A DNA stretch of 64,000 bases from Tethya wilhelma (taxonomy: Eukaryota > Porifera > Demospongiae > Tethyida > Tethyidae). A program made the position numbers and the translations under genes. Location of the stretch: the NCBI GenBank assembly GCA_964030475.1, contig CAXIPT010000003.1, forward strand, positions 8,619,806-8,683,805, in the 5' to 3' direction. Below, one piece after another: positions 22,072 through 36,491 of the stretch (its first letter is position 1; the number at the start of each line of letters is the position of its first letter). The notes below the pieces were generated by a model. It ran no database searches. It was not told the DNA's origin and was given only the letters and a program-made list of their open reading frames with translations.

Positions 22072-25000
22072 ATGTTTAGTGGGGGTCACCAGGTGCAACC
22101 CTCGCCTGGAGACACCACTTCTAGAGGTGCTGGAAGTAAGCTAGTTGGGGGGCGGATGACAATGGATGCTAATCAGCTTAAAGCCAGACTCTTGGCATCG
22201 TCAGAAGTTCATAACAGTAACAGACCTCAACTCAGAGTAGCTAGACGACGGCGTTCAAAAACTGATGAGGTGAATTTGTGTGTTTGTGCAGTCAAGAATG
22301 TTGCAGCAAATTTGTAGTGTCATGTTAATTCAAGATTAATATACATTCTTAGGTTACTCTCAAAGCAAAGCATCCAAAACTGGAGCCTCTGGTAAATGAG
22401 GATATTATCACATAGATTCTTGTTTGTATCCATGGTATTATGTATTACATAAGTATCATTGACTAGACATTCAAAGGGCAGGGAAAAAGAAACATCTGGT
22501 AACATTGGCTACTTCCCAGTAGGAATCACAAAGTGCTGAAATTTGTTTGAAAGACACAATATTAATTGCATAAAGTAGCTCTNCCCCCTTCCTCTTTGAA
22601 CTGCTGGTCTGTAATACTAGTGTGATAAGTCGTTACTGTTGTAGAGCACTGACTGCTACTTAAATGTACATGTAATTATTGTAAAATTTTCAAAGAAGCA
22701 GTTACCAATCACTCTTGTAATACAATGTGATCAATACTTAGTCCAATATTAAATATCACGTGCATTACACTGATATGCAATTTGCATGTGCAATCAATTT
22801 TTTGAATTACCACACAAAAATTCTTAACAAAAATAACGTGTAGTGGTTTTAAACTTCCTTAGCTAGAAACACTGGTTAGCGTGTTGTTTTGAGCTCTTTT
22901 AGTACTGTAGAATTCAGCTTAAGTATGAGTGGATGAGGTTAGTGAAAAGTTATTATAGCCTCTAAAAAATGCCAGTTTGATGCCAAAAATATTGTTGAAG
23001 CATACTTGAGGTTTAGATAGAACAGAAATGGTAAAAACGACTATTGTAACCCTTGGTGAATACATACCAACGGTTTATTATGCATCATGTTGCTCTTTCT
23101 GTTTGGCAATGTCACATGCAGTGCTCTATAAGTATTGTGTAGCCACAGAAGACAGACATATGATATGGTTGCAATTTGTCTTTGCTTTGTCCTCAGCCTG
23201 TTCTCTCTGCATATCAGCGTCATCTTCATCATGACATTCATGGTCCAGATGAGCCTCTTCCTAGCTTGTTAGAGGCACGACTCAAGAGTGGCTCTGTACG
23301 GCCACTAAGACCCTCCAGTACTTCTCCACTTCCACAACTACCTGATGAACTCCTAGTCAAGCAGCGGTCTCTAACAGAATTACGTGAAATGACCTCTTCT
23401 GAGTCACATCTTGCAGTGCACCCTCCAGCAACGCCCAACCCTACTGCTGTTCGTCCAACCGTACGATCATCTCAAGTGAAAAGGATTCAAGCATCATCTC
23501 TCCCTCGAAAGCAGTCCAGCCCTACACTTCAGATTTCTAACCCTGACCAAGTGCAAACCAGATATTTTCCTCCTCTTGAGAGTATAGCAGATCCTCTTGA
23601 AATTATTGAACGGCTAAGAAAGGAGCCAGACTTGGGGTTCCTTTATCTCACTCCTCTGGATGACCAGAAGTCGGTGCACTATAACCCTTATAATCTAAGG
23701 TACAATTGTGAACGTTTGCATACATGAGTTTATGGGTGTATGAATCAGAACTTATTTCTTTACACTTTGGAGCAACTGCTTACCACTAACTTCACTCACA
23801 AGCATTGTACACATGCATTTTGTGTAAAGGTACATGGAGATAATAATTATATGTTATGTTGTACATATCTCTGACTGTAGTACTCTCTTCATTCATAGGG
23901 TTGTTGTTCACTCCAAAGTGAACCCTTCTGATTACTGTACACTGAGCTCCAGTGGTGTCACCCGACTACTGAATGGCAAGGAAGCTGAATTTGTCCAGTT
24001 GAATCATTGGATCACAGATTACAAACACTTTCAACAGTTAATTCGCATTAAAACATTTGCAAAGTTTAGAATGTGGAAGGCCTTCTCTGTTTGGAGAAAG
24101 AATGTTAGATGGAGGTACATCCATTCATACACAGTCATGATGTTTGCCTCAATGTGCCATACCTAATGTACATTAGGACATTTTCACTGTTACCTAATTT
24201 AGGGTTGAAATGGTAGAATAAACATGTGATAGTGAAAATGTTTTGACGGCCCAATCTACAGTAGTGTTTTGATATTAATGTAGATTGATCACCAAATTTC
24301 ATGATCTACATGTCCTATAACTTTACTTTTATTCAGGAAAATGGAAGAATGTAAAAAGGCTTTAGAAGGCAACCTGTTTATCCTTCACGACAAGCTGCGT
24401 CCTGCTCTCTTGGTTGTCCGTGGTCAATGTGAATTGTACTGTGAGAGCAAGCTAATGGCGGCTATTGAACCCAGTACCACCTACACCCTGGATGAGTTCA
24501 AGACATGCCACATTACAAAGATGAAACTAGTAAGATACTATTAACCATTAGTATGCATGTGCTTTCTTGTTTGGTTGGCTGTTTGTTCATCATTATAAGC
24601 AATGTGTGCGTGTAAACCAGTGGTGGGAATTGTGTTGATCTTTGAAGCACTGCCTGTTCTTTTTTTTTACTTCTTGAAATTTAGTTAAGATACCTTTGCT
24701 GTGTGCAGTTATATACCTTTACCTACACTGTACTATTACTGTAGGTGGCCATGTCCCTGGCTGAATTCCACAAGTGGGTGAAGGAGGTGTTACGTAGAGC
24801 TTGTGAGGAGGCTCTCCTAGTGGAGGGGTTTGTCCCTGATCCTATTGAAGAAGCCCGTGAAGGTGGAAAATTAACAGTACTAATGTGCATTCTCCTCCTC
24901 TGAAAACCTTTGGTCTACAGACCCACTGCACAAACATTCAATGTATGATCATGAGCTAAGATTGCAAACAATTTGCTCTGGAGAATTAATGACAATTTTT

Positions 25001-28000
25001 AAATGAAAAACCAGAACTTCTATTGGAGCTGCAATAATACAACTGCCCATTCTTTGGTACACTAATGGAAATAGTGCCTTGTTCACAATGCTTGCATACT
25101 AAAGTAGTACTCCAAAATGGCTATCTTCTGACTAAGTCACTTTAGGCTTGCTCATCTTGAAACTGTAACCTGCATATCTGACAGCTCACATAACATCACA
25201 GCTCAGTAGTCTAGTATTGTTGGGTGAATTGGTGTGTCCTTAGCTCACCAAGGGTTATGCAGGCAACTGAAGTTTATCTTCTCCGTGGATGGTAGTTTAA
25301 TGTACACAGCTTTTAAGAGATAAACTCAGCAGGGTCATGTGGTGGATCACATGTGCCGTAATTGGTAGGCATATGCTTAGATGCCACAAGAATGACTGAT
25401 TCTCAGAATGAAGTGATCATTAATTTGCCTGTAATTCTGTGTAGGATCTCCTCTGCCTGGTGGTGGTCCAGCTCCACTAAGACTGTCCCCTGTTGTCAGT
25501 GGGGTGGAACCGATGGAGACAGACATCGTTCAATTAGACCCTAAGGAAAAAATGACTTACACTGAACAAGCTTGTAAGAGAAAGCACTGTCAGAGACTTA
25601 CCAGGTACAGTAGATGTACTGCATGTTACATGTGTGCGTTTTAAGAACAAATTTTGATCGCTGTGAAAATTTGGTCCAGCAATTATGTTGATTACTTGTT
25701 TTTCTTCTGCAGTTTTATTCGACTGTGTGACTTCATCGTGGTGACCATGCTGCATAGCTTGTCAGTTCGTTCAGCCTTTTCCATACTGAGTGTACTACAA
25801 GACCAAGTGTCTGAGTCAGTGGATGTGTGGGACTTGGTTCAGCCTATACCTGAAGATATTGATGAACAAGAAAAAGCACTTCAGGTTAGCTGAATTAGCC
25901 CAAGCATGGGATATCTTTCTTGAGTGATTTCAGTACACGTAGCTTCTTGTATCTGTGACTGTGTATGACATCAATAATTATGGCTATTGTTGTTGTTTAA
26001 CAGGAGATTTATGAGACTGTTGGCTATACCCCTGCTCACCTTGAGAAGAGCACTCCTACTAGATCTCATGTTAACCTCACTGGATCTGGTATGCTCCAGG
26101 GTACACCATCTCGCTCAAGGACTCACCTCACACCATCTAGAGGAATTGGCACTCCAATGGTACACATACATGATACAAGTACTTATGTATAATAGTGGTG
26201 CATGGTTGTTTAATAATGAAATTTTAAAGCAGTTACTGTTCTACTAACCCAAGTGACAGTTGTGATTGTCCTTGTGTCTGTAGAACAAAGCAGTCCAGTT
26301 GCAAGGTGAAGCTGATGTACAAGTGTGCTTGTTCAAGTCTCACCTGATGCTGGAAACAGATGAGCTCTACTATGAACCTTCCAAGGATGAGTTCAAAGAG
26401 GGGATGTCAGAAGTCCTGACTGCATTTCAGGACTGCACTCTTGCCTTTCCTAATCTTACCCCTGACTCTTACTTCCATTCTTTCACCAGGTACAGTCAAT
26501 GTTGTGTATCATTGTAGATTACTTCCTTGTATCATGAGCATCCACTATTGATCATTAAATTTTAATTTTTGCGACAGACCGCTAATTAACGGTAAACTTG
26601 AGGACAAAACTTGTGGTGATGGTCCAAGCTTGGATTCCATATTTGAAGACGATACCAATCTTCAGCAGCTCATACAACAGATATTGGTATGTTCTACTGG
26701 CCACAATCAGTACATGTATGTTCTAATCAAGCCTCATGAAGGTGGTTGTGACAAGGGTAAACCGCAGCTTTAGTGGCTGATATATTGTGCTGTGATAAAA
26801 ATACTTTGGATGTAACGCATTTTATTGCTCTGAGCTAACCTTGTTCCCAGGCTCCCCACCTACCTTACATGTAAGCTTAATTAAGGTAGGAGGGGGGCCT
26901 GGGAACAAGGCTACTGCTGAGCACTTAGTTTCAAGCTATATAGCCCTTTCTATTGTGTTCCCTTAGTAGGGAAATTTAGCCCTGAGCATTTACTGTCCCT
27001 TGGACTTGTGCTCCTTGTATCATGACTCCCCATGTGGGGGGTAAGTGTTTTTTAAACTTTGATTTATTTTATGTGGTATTGTTAAAGTCACCACTATTTC
27101 TTTCTACTCAGGGCTGTATGGACAAGGCATTTATTGTGGCCGATGAGTACAGGTCCAAGTTTGAACCATACAGAGCCTTCTATAATGAAAATGAAAGCCT
27201 AAATGTTGCAGAACTGGAGGAATCAGACCATGGTTGGTTAATAAAATTTCTTTTTATTTCAACTTTAATCAAACTTGGTCTTTTGTAGACGTTATGTTTT
27301 ACCGCAAGTGGCTTGGTAAATATCGTCTGGAACATATTCAAGCAAAGAACTGTCCCATTGAAAGGAGGCTTGGACTGATTCTAGTTGATACAAGCCAACT
27401 TAAGGCTCAGCTCCTACCCTCACCTGTAAAGTGTCTTGAAGTAAGCACCATTATTTCATATAGTTAGGTTTGATGCGCACTTTCGGAATTTGTATTTGAA
27501 ATGTACACATGTATATTGTCATAGTATTATTACTACATTATACTCATTTTTGTATGTAGGTGATTCACGATGTGTTACCTAACAAGGCTAAAACCATCAT
27601 GGAAGCCTTGATTCAAATCTCTCAAGATGCTGTCATCAAGCTCGAAGGAGAACCAGCGTCAACATTAGACTTTGTTAATTTGCTGCAGTAAGTCTGCTTA
27701 ATATAAAATTAATATCCGACCTAGTGCTTCTGTTGATGACTCATTTACTCTATTGATTTAGTTACTGTAGACTGGGTCACTCTGGTTGTTAGGTACACCT
27801 ATAGTTAGTTTGCACTAGCATATAGCATTTTGCGTTTGATAAGAGGCAAATTGTATATATACTGAAAGTACCCCACACAGTTTTTAAGCATGATAGCCAT
27901 GTATCAAACTTTTTTAACGATTCACTCTCCATTTCACTGCAATAGTGGCTTCTCAACCACTAGTGCTGTTGGTATCATACATTTGGAGGCATAGTCATAC

Positions 28001-31000
28001 ATTAACCTTCGTTATTACCTCTCCACTGGTATCCCAATAAGTGCATGCACTAAACAACACAAGTGGATGGGAGGTGTAGACATTATGTCACTAATTGTAT
28101 GCAGGTTCATTGATGAGATTCAAGAGCAGATAGATGACATAGAAGAGAAGACCGGTATCGTGAAGGACCTCTATGACCTTGTTGACCAGTACCAGGTCCC
28201 TGTTAACCCTGAAGATCTTGCTGTATACCAGGTATACATGTACAACATTACCGCTAGCATTGGGGAATGGCAACAGTATGACTTGTAGTTGTGTTGTTAG
28301 TCAGTCTGCCTGTCCTTTGGCCTGACTGACGATACAGTTTGTGTGAGCAAACTAGCTCTATAAGTAGTTTCCATCCATGTACATTGAGGTACATGTGTGC
28401 ATGAATTTTGTTTCAATAGAGTTTACGCCCTGAGGTGATGAGACTGAGAACAGCCGTTGACAAGGCTACTAGCAGCAGAGACCAATATGTTGACAAGTTT
28501 TGCAACCATCTTGATAAGGACATCACAGAATTGGGCAGAGAAGTCAAAGAAATTAAAAACCAGGCTCAGGTATGCTTAACTTAATTGTACATGTATGGTG
28601 TGTAGTCTTTTGCAAATTGTCACCCTTGGTAGTTCGTAGGTCAAGAAAATGATGCTACAGTGTATTTGTCAGCTACCGTATAGCGGGAAATTTTCGTGGG
28701 GGAAAATTTTTGCGAATTTCGCTGTTTGGCAGCTTTCCGCGAAAATTTTCCCCCACGAAATTTGTAAGCTATAAGGTATGTGGTCGTCACGTATAGTTGA
28801 GACGCAATCCACGAAAATTTTCCCCGCAAATTTCTACTCAAGACGAAAACGCAAAAATTTTCCCCCACGAAAATTTCCCGCTATACGGTATGTAACTACT
28901 TATGCCATTGCTGTGTTTGTGTCTCACTTCTACTATTTTACTATCTACACGTACAACAGCAATCCCTAATACTCGACCCTGAATCAGATGGCGAGAAGGT
29001 TCTGTCATTTGTTGGAGGCCTACTTTCAAAACTGAATGCACTGCAAGACAAAGCATTCACATACAAATCATACCAGAAGAACTTCAAGGTCGGTGGGTTG
29101 GTGAATCATGCTACCACATCATTGTTACTGTGGACTATATATTAGGTTGAAGTTACACGGTTTGAAGATTTGGAAGAGACGCATGCTGAAGTAAAACTGA
29201 AGCAATCTTTATGGGAGTCACAAAAAGAATGGGCTAAAGACTATGACATTTGGATGACGGTAAGACACCTGTTGATCTTCTCACCATTTTTTATGATACA
29301 ATTTTCTCCTCCTGCTTGTGTTTCAGATGAACTTTGAAGAGCTGCAACCTGATACCATGAATGGGCAGGTACAGAAGTACACCAAGACTGTTTATCAGTT
29401 GGAGAAAGGCCTTCCACCTAATGGAGTGGTACCAGCCCTCAAAGCCAAGGTTGAGGACATGAAGGACAAGGTAAGCTCTATTCCACTTTTGCCAGTAGAA
29501 CTGGAAGTTAAACGAACTCCTATCTTATTTTTGTAGCTTCCAGTTGTTTCTGACCTAAGGAATCCGTCCCTAAAAGCTAGACATTGGACTCTGATAGAGA
29601 ACATTGTTGATCACAAGTTTGACCCAGAGGTTACTTTGACATTACAGCTACTGGGAGATCTGAAGGTATTTGACCATGCTGAGGCTCTTCAAGAAGTATC
29701 TGGGCAAGCCTCTTCTGAAGCATCTCTAGAATCTATCCTTAAAAAGGTACTCTCCACATGAGGCAGAATGAGAATCATCTCTATATATAATATTATATCA
29801 TATTATAAGCAAAGTTTTGTCTGTCCGTGTGTCCGTCCGTCCGTCCGTGTGTTACGGAGGGTCACGGGAAGTGATGTGACCTCGAACTAAAAGCTGCTTT
29901 TTTTTCTGGACTGTGGAAAATACAAGCTAGGAAAAGAGTGTCTAGAAAGCTAGCTTAGACAGTGCTAGCCTAGGATAAAACAACAAGCAATATAAGTATG
30001 GCTAGCTGTTTTTGAGATCACTGACAAGGCTTACCAGTGGCATCTGTATCCAACAAAGAAGCGGGCTATGGGAGCCAATCTTCACAAAAGAAGCGTAACG
30101 AGGTGAGAACACTCACTACTAGAAGCCTGCTTCTCTGTCACTGTACACGAAACAGAGTTAGCCAGATAATGAGTTTCTTTGCCAGCTGATTGCAAAAATG
30201 GCGGAAGTCGGAAAAGGGTCGTCTGTGACGTCACGTATTGAGGTAAATTGCTGAGCCAAACAGCACTACAAAAGCAGTGCATATACACATGCAGCATTGC
30301 TTCCCTTTTCAATGGCTTATGCTTGCCAGTATTTATGTTCATATTAAAAACTTTATACATTGTTTCTACATAAACTAGTGATTGTTGTGTGTTGCTTCAA
30401 CTGCAAAGGTTGTCCTAAGCCAACTGATTGCAGGATATTATAGCATAAGAATAATTATTAATGCTCATCAATTTTATCTATGTTTACTATTAATGTTATT
30501 ATAGTAACTGTTAATCCTGTAAACATACATAAACAAGGAGTGGGCGAGCGAAGCGAGCCCCACTCCTTGTACTTTATATTTTTATCCTCTGCAATGTGTT
30601 GTAGGGTTGGGGTATTCATTTTGTTTTTCCAAACAGCTATTCAACTATCAGTATTTGGGTACCAGTATTTACTGTATGTATGGTACTATTTGCAACAGCT
30701 CTTATGTTCCTGTGGTAGAAGTGGGGGGTGGTACATAGTCTCTGCTATATAGAATACATTCTGCACTTATAGTGTTATAATAGGCATCACTTGACTAAGT
30801 AGCAAAGTTTATTCCTGCTTGTTTCAATAATGTGGCAGTACCATTCCTGCACTGAATACTTCTTGTCCAACTTGTTATTTCTGTCTCAGGTAGAGGATTC
30901 TTGGAAGACAACTGAATTTGTTGTGCTCCCTCACAGAGAGTCCAAAGACGTGTTCATTCTTGGAGGAACAGATGACATTCAGGTGTTGCTTGATGACAGT

Positions 31001-34000
31001 CAAGTCAACATATCTACCATTGCTGGTTCAAGGCATGTGGGGCCTATCAAACCAAGAGTTGATGAGTGGAGTAAACAGTTGGCCCTGTTTTCTGAGACTC
31101 TTGTAAGATTGAAGTTTGAGGAATGTCTGTGTGCTCTGTCTCAAGTGTATTAGGGCTAGCCAATCTCTTAATTGCCTGCCACTAACTGTAATACTTGTAA
31201 TAACTATTCTCTGCACACATTAGGATGAGTGGCTGGAGTGTCAACGGAACTGGTTGTACCTAGAGAGCATCTTTAGTGCCCCTGACATCCAGAGGCAGTT
31301 ACCAAATGAGGCTAAGATGTTCACACAAGTAGACAAGTCATGGAAGGAGATCATGAGACATGTGCACAAATATCCTAACTGTATCCAGTCTGGAACAAGA
31401 CCAGGTAAATTTGTAGGTCCACTTTTGATGAGTGTACATGTTGAACACTAGTACACCTGTTGCGTATATCCAAGAGTCACCAGTTCTCGAAGCAAGTGAG
31501 GTTATTGAATGCATCTCTTGTTTAGGTTTACTGGAAACATTCAAACAGAACAACTCTTTACTGGAGCAGATCCAGAAGTGCTTGGAGGATTATCTCGAAA
31601 GTAAAAGACTTCTCTTTCCTCGCTTCTACTTTTTATCTAATGATGAGCTACTAGAGATTCTATCTCAGACGAGAAACCCCCAAGCCGTACAGCCTCATCT
31701 TAGAAAGTGTTTTGATGCTATATCCAAGTAAGTCACTTTATCAGTAGTAAACGGATGATTACTGCCCTGATAATACAACTGTCCCTGCTCTGCTCAGGTT
31801 AGAGTTTGGTACTGCACCTTCCCATGAGCCAGGAGCCCCACCAGTCATCACAAATGACATCCTGAGTATGATCTCACCTGAAGGCGAAAGTGTTCCACTG
31901 CAGAAAGTAAGTCATTGGACTCTGGTTTGTCGTTGATAGTCTTCATTCGTGACCTCTGGTGATTTGTTAGCAAGTGAAAGCTCGTGGCAATGTTGAGAAC
32001 TGGTTGAGTCTAGTGGAAGAATCAATGATGGTCTCCCTTCGTAAGCTCACTAAAGCTGCTATTGTTGACTTTGAGTCTAAACTCAGACATGAGTGGGCTA
32101 CTGAACACCCTAGCCAGGTGCAGAGATTAGTGTGTAGTGGATACATGTGTACTATCTGTTACTGTACTTAAAATTTTTCATCCAGATTGTCATCTCAGTG
32201 TCTCAGATCATGTGGTGTCGGGATCTTACCAAGTGCCTTACCTCTGGAGATGACATAGAAGAAGAAATTAAAGGAGCTGAACAAAGATGTTTTGATGTAA
32301 TTGCACCAAACCTACTTTAGTTATGTAACTGTAAACTTTCACAAGGTTTTGCCAAAATTGACTAATTTCTCCAAATCGCCTCCACAGCCTTTCATGACAT
32401 AAGCTTGAAACTTGCTATGTAGGTGCAGGGGTACTTAGGCTATAAAGCTATAGTGAAAGTTTGGTTGCCTCTAGAAATAGACATATGTCTTACAGACACG
32501 GGGCAATATTGGGCAATATTGCAGTGAATTAGAGCCTCCCATATTAATTTTTTTTTTTGCACTGGCAAAAGCTTCACTATTAAAGCAAGAAGGCTTCAGC
32601 AGTAATCTTGATTGTTGCTTGGCTTCATCGTAAAGGATAATAGGAGTAACTACTATTCTTGCTGTATGATGTAATGCACTTTCTATGTTTTATTTGCCCA
32701 AATTAAAGTCCAGCAATATCGTTTGAGCTCTGTTTTACTGCTAATTTTCGCCTAAATGACTGGATATACCGTATAGCGGGAAATTTTCGGGGGTGTAAAT
32801 TTTCGTGAAAAGCCTAGACCGCGCTTCAGAAGAAAATTTTCGTGGTTTTAATTTTCGTGACTCAAGTATCTCCAACTTACAGCGCTTGAAGGTCTTGTGA
32901 CAGTTTATCTGCTTTGGTATACATGTAGAATACTATTCTAGCTAGATACTAGCTATTTAGACTGCAAACTTCTTGAAAAGACGGGCAAGAAACAGAGAAC
33001 TGAAGTCTTTGACAGTGTGCGCGTGGCGAGTATAATGACCTTTGACCTCAGAAAAAATTTTCGCGGGAGGGAAAATTTCGTGACTCAGGGGTTAGTCACG
33101 AAAATAACGAAAATTTGCACCCCACGGAAATTTCCCGCTATACGGTATATTTCTTGTGGGTCAGACACCCATGGGGGAGGTACATCTGGTAAAAGTGGCC
33201 TGGCTTTCCTGTCTCTTTTGTAGAAAACGTATTTAAAACTGCTCCTCTTTGTGAGCTATTGCACCCCCATTCTCTGGATGAGACTGCTCTCTCTTTCTCT
33301 ATACAATTTTATACACTTAATTAAATGTTCTTAATTATTGTCATTCCAGAATTTGAACAAGTTAGCAGAATTGGTTCGAGGTAAACTCACCAAACTTATA
33401 CGTAACATCATTGGAGCTCTTATCACAATTGATGTCCATGCCAGGGACAATGTTACATCAATGGTTGTAAACAAGGTACGTCTACAATGTACATACTTAG
33501 GTATATGTTGAAACAGTTGGTACCAAATGTAGCATAACTAATAGAACAGATTGAATAATGACTTCAGTAACTCTGTGTATTTGTGTGGCAAGACAAAGCA
33601 ACTGTCTGTCATCTGGCGGAAATGTTATTAACATTAATTTTGATTCCATAATTTTTCTACTTTCTACTTCTCCTCTGTTCAGGTTCAAGGAACCAGTGAT
33701 TTTGAGTGGCTCAAGAATGTTCGCTACTACTGGGATGCTGATATTGACAATTGTATCATTCGAATGTCCAACTCTCAGTACAACTATGGTTATGAGTACC
33801 TTGGAGCATCACCCAGGCTTGTGATCACACCACTTACTGTGAGTTGGGACAACAAAGTCATTACACACCCTAACAAAAGGGACTCACTTAGGCTTCCCTA
33901 TAATTATAGTCATCACTATAACACCAGAAGATCCAGTTAAAGTAATCATAGCCTGGTTCCAATGCTCCCCACCCACTGGGAGTTGCTGACAAGGGTTGTA

Positions 34001-36352
34001 ATTAAGCAGCTACGATCATGCAATAGATTTCAGTAGTATATCTATTATGCATGAAGAGACTTGATACACTGTTTAGCCTTGTTCCCAGACTCCCCGCCTA
34101 CCTTAAGAGTAAAGTAGGCTGGAGTCTGGGAACGAGGCTAATACTGTTTACTTCTCAATCACTTCACGAGCTCATGCTCACTCACTTGTGCCTTGCATGT
34201 CACTGCTGGTTGTAACTGTGCGCTTTCCTTAACTGGCTAGGATCGTTGCTACTTGTGCTTGATGGGAGCGTTGCAATTGGACCTTGGTGGTGCCCCTGCA
34301 GGACCAGCAGGCACTGGGAAGACAGAAACAGTCAAAGATCTTGCCAAGGCTGTTGCTACTCAATGTGTGGTGTTCAACTGCTCAGAAGGAATTGATTACA
34401 AGGTTATAGATATTCCAAATATATAAGCATGCAGTAATTGTGATCTTGTAATAAATAATTATTTTCATAAGTATCATTTTGCAGATGATGGGTCGTTTCT
34501 TCTCAGGATTGGCCCAGTCAGGAGCTTGGTGTTGCTTTGATGAATTCAACCGTATTGACATTGAAGTTCTTTCTGTTATTGCTCAACAGATCCTCACTAT
34601 TAGAAACGCTAAAGCTGCACACGTAAGCACTCATGACAACAATATGCATATGAAATACTGTGGCTATATTGATGTACCCCTTCCTTTTCTATTAGCTCAA
34701 AATGTTTCAGTTTGAAGGACGTGAGATCAAACTCATTCCAACTTGTGCTGTGTTTGTCACCATGAATCCTGGCTATGCTGGACGAACAGAACTACCAGAC
34801 AACCTTAAAGCTCTCTTCAGACCATTTGCCATGATGGTGCCAGACTATGGTAAGTCTTAATCACTTGTACTCAGTACATCTACTGGTTATGGTATATCAC
34901 ACTCAGGGTTTGGAAATACCTATGTGCTTTGTTTGAAGTTTGAAGCATTAGTTGCACTGAATCTACTTAGTTTCCAATACATTGCTAAGTCTAGGGCATC
35001 CTAATGCTGTTTGCCTTGTATTACAATTTCCAGTGTCATTCTTTCCTATGTTATTCCTGTAGGCTTGATTGCTGAGGTGATCTTGTATTCTGAGGGCTTT
35101 GAGTCCAGTAAGAACCTTGCTCGCAAAATGGTTCAGATGTACAAACTCTGCAGTGAACAATTGTCACAACAAGATCATTACGACTTTGGAATGAGAGCAG
35201 TCAAATCGGTTAGTAATCTCATCTTGATCTACATGTACATGCGTAATTACATGGAGGCTGTGTTGCTGATATCTTTTCTGTGCAGGTGTTAGTAATGGCA
35301 GGCCAGCTGAAGCGTGAGAACCCAGATATAGCTGAAGACCTGGTGCTTATCAGAGCCTTGAGAGATAGCAATTTGCCAAAATTTCTTGCTGATGATGCAA
35401 TCCTTTTCAAGGTACAGCCAATATATATTCAACAAGTGTCAATATTAGAATTAGGCTTTGTCAGTATGCCTTACACAAAGTGATTTGCAAATTTGTGGTA
35501 TATTATTAAATTTTGTGATTCTTAACTATGTGCTGCTAAAATAATGTATATCTTTGAATGAATCACTCACAGTCGAGCTTTGCCGAATTTTAGAGATTAT
35601 TTTGCCTGCATGCTCAACTGCATATTTATGTGACAACCTTTGCTAGAATTGAGGTAAATTCCAACAATTTATATGGTAAAGGGTGTCAAATTTTTGGATA
35701 TGTGTAATTCAGTGAGCTGGTCACAGGATTGTATCTGTAGCATGACACTTTCAGTGCCCAGTCTCACAGAACTCACTCTGGTAGTGTGACTAGATCTATG
35801 TTGTCAGCTCTAGATGAGATTGCCATATTGGTTGTAGATCAGAGGATCCTGTTTTGCCTTATTGGTGAATCAATGACTGTGTGAGTGTGTATCATACAAC
35901 TGGAGTGAGTAGCATGTGGGTAGGAGAGGCTGGACACAAGACTAGAGCACCAGGGATTAGCATCTGTGGTGCTATTCACTATCCTTGTGTTGTTGACAAG
36001 TACAAAGTCTGTGTTCAACAGAAACGTCTGTGTATTCTCATAGGGTATCCTCTCTGACTTGTTTCCTGGAATAGTCTTACCGGAGCATGATTATGGTGTG
36101 CTGCAATCAGCTATTGAAGATGCTGCTAGGGCAAAGGACTTACAAGTTGTCCCATCTCAGGTACAGCAATTGTGTATTACCACGGATAGAAGATGGTCTG
36201 ATGTAGTTGTAGTATACTTATTTGGAAAAGATTAAATGGCCACACAGAACAAGTTAATGACAATTGATTTTTTGAATACATTACTTTCTGTCAGTACATA
36301 GTGATGAAAACAGAATATAAATCTTATTTTTGTAGACTTTATTTGTGTGTGT

Positions 36353-36406
<54 letters not shown>

Positions 36407-36407
36407 N

Positions 36408-36491
<84 letters not shown>

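Larger units (their letters stand above)
22072..33838 (+). other. Dynein tail and linker region (exons 1-28)
   Basis: Exons: 22072-22269, 22353-22391, 23197-23699, 23899-24114, 24337-24529, 24745-24862, 25445-25604, 25713-25884, 26004-26159, 26284-26489, 26578-26696, 27112-27232, 27289-27440, 27560-27687, 28105-28231, 28420-28569, 28960-29088, 29146-29259, 29327-29470, 29537-29746, 30890-31102, 31224-31404, 31526-31727, 31799-31905, 31971-32117, 32186-32296, 33350-33475, 33683-33838. The first ~100 residues are basic and serine/proline-rich, likely disordered. [17 protein letters not shown] and the following exons form the linker, ending at [17 protein letters not shown] just before AAA1. Confidence 0.85.

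Noticed and set aside
33497..33824. Separate small genes on either strand
   Set aside because: Shadows of the dynein exon 33683-33838 and its intron.
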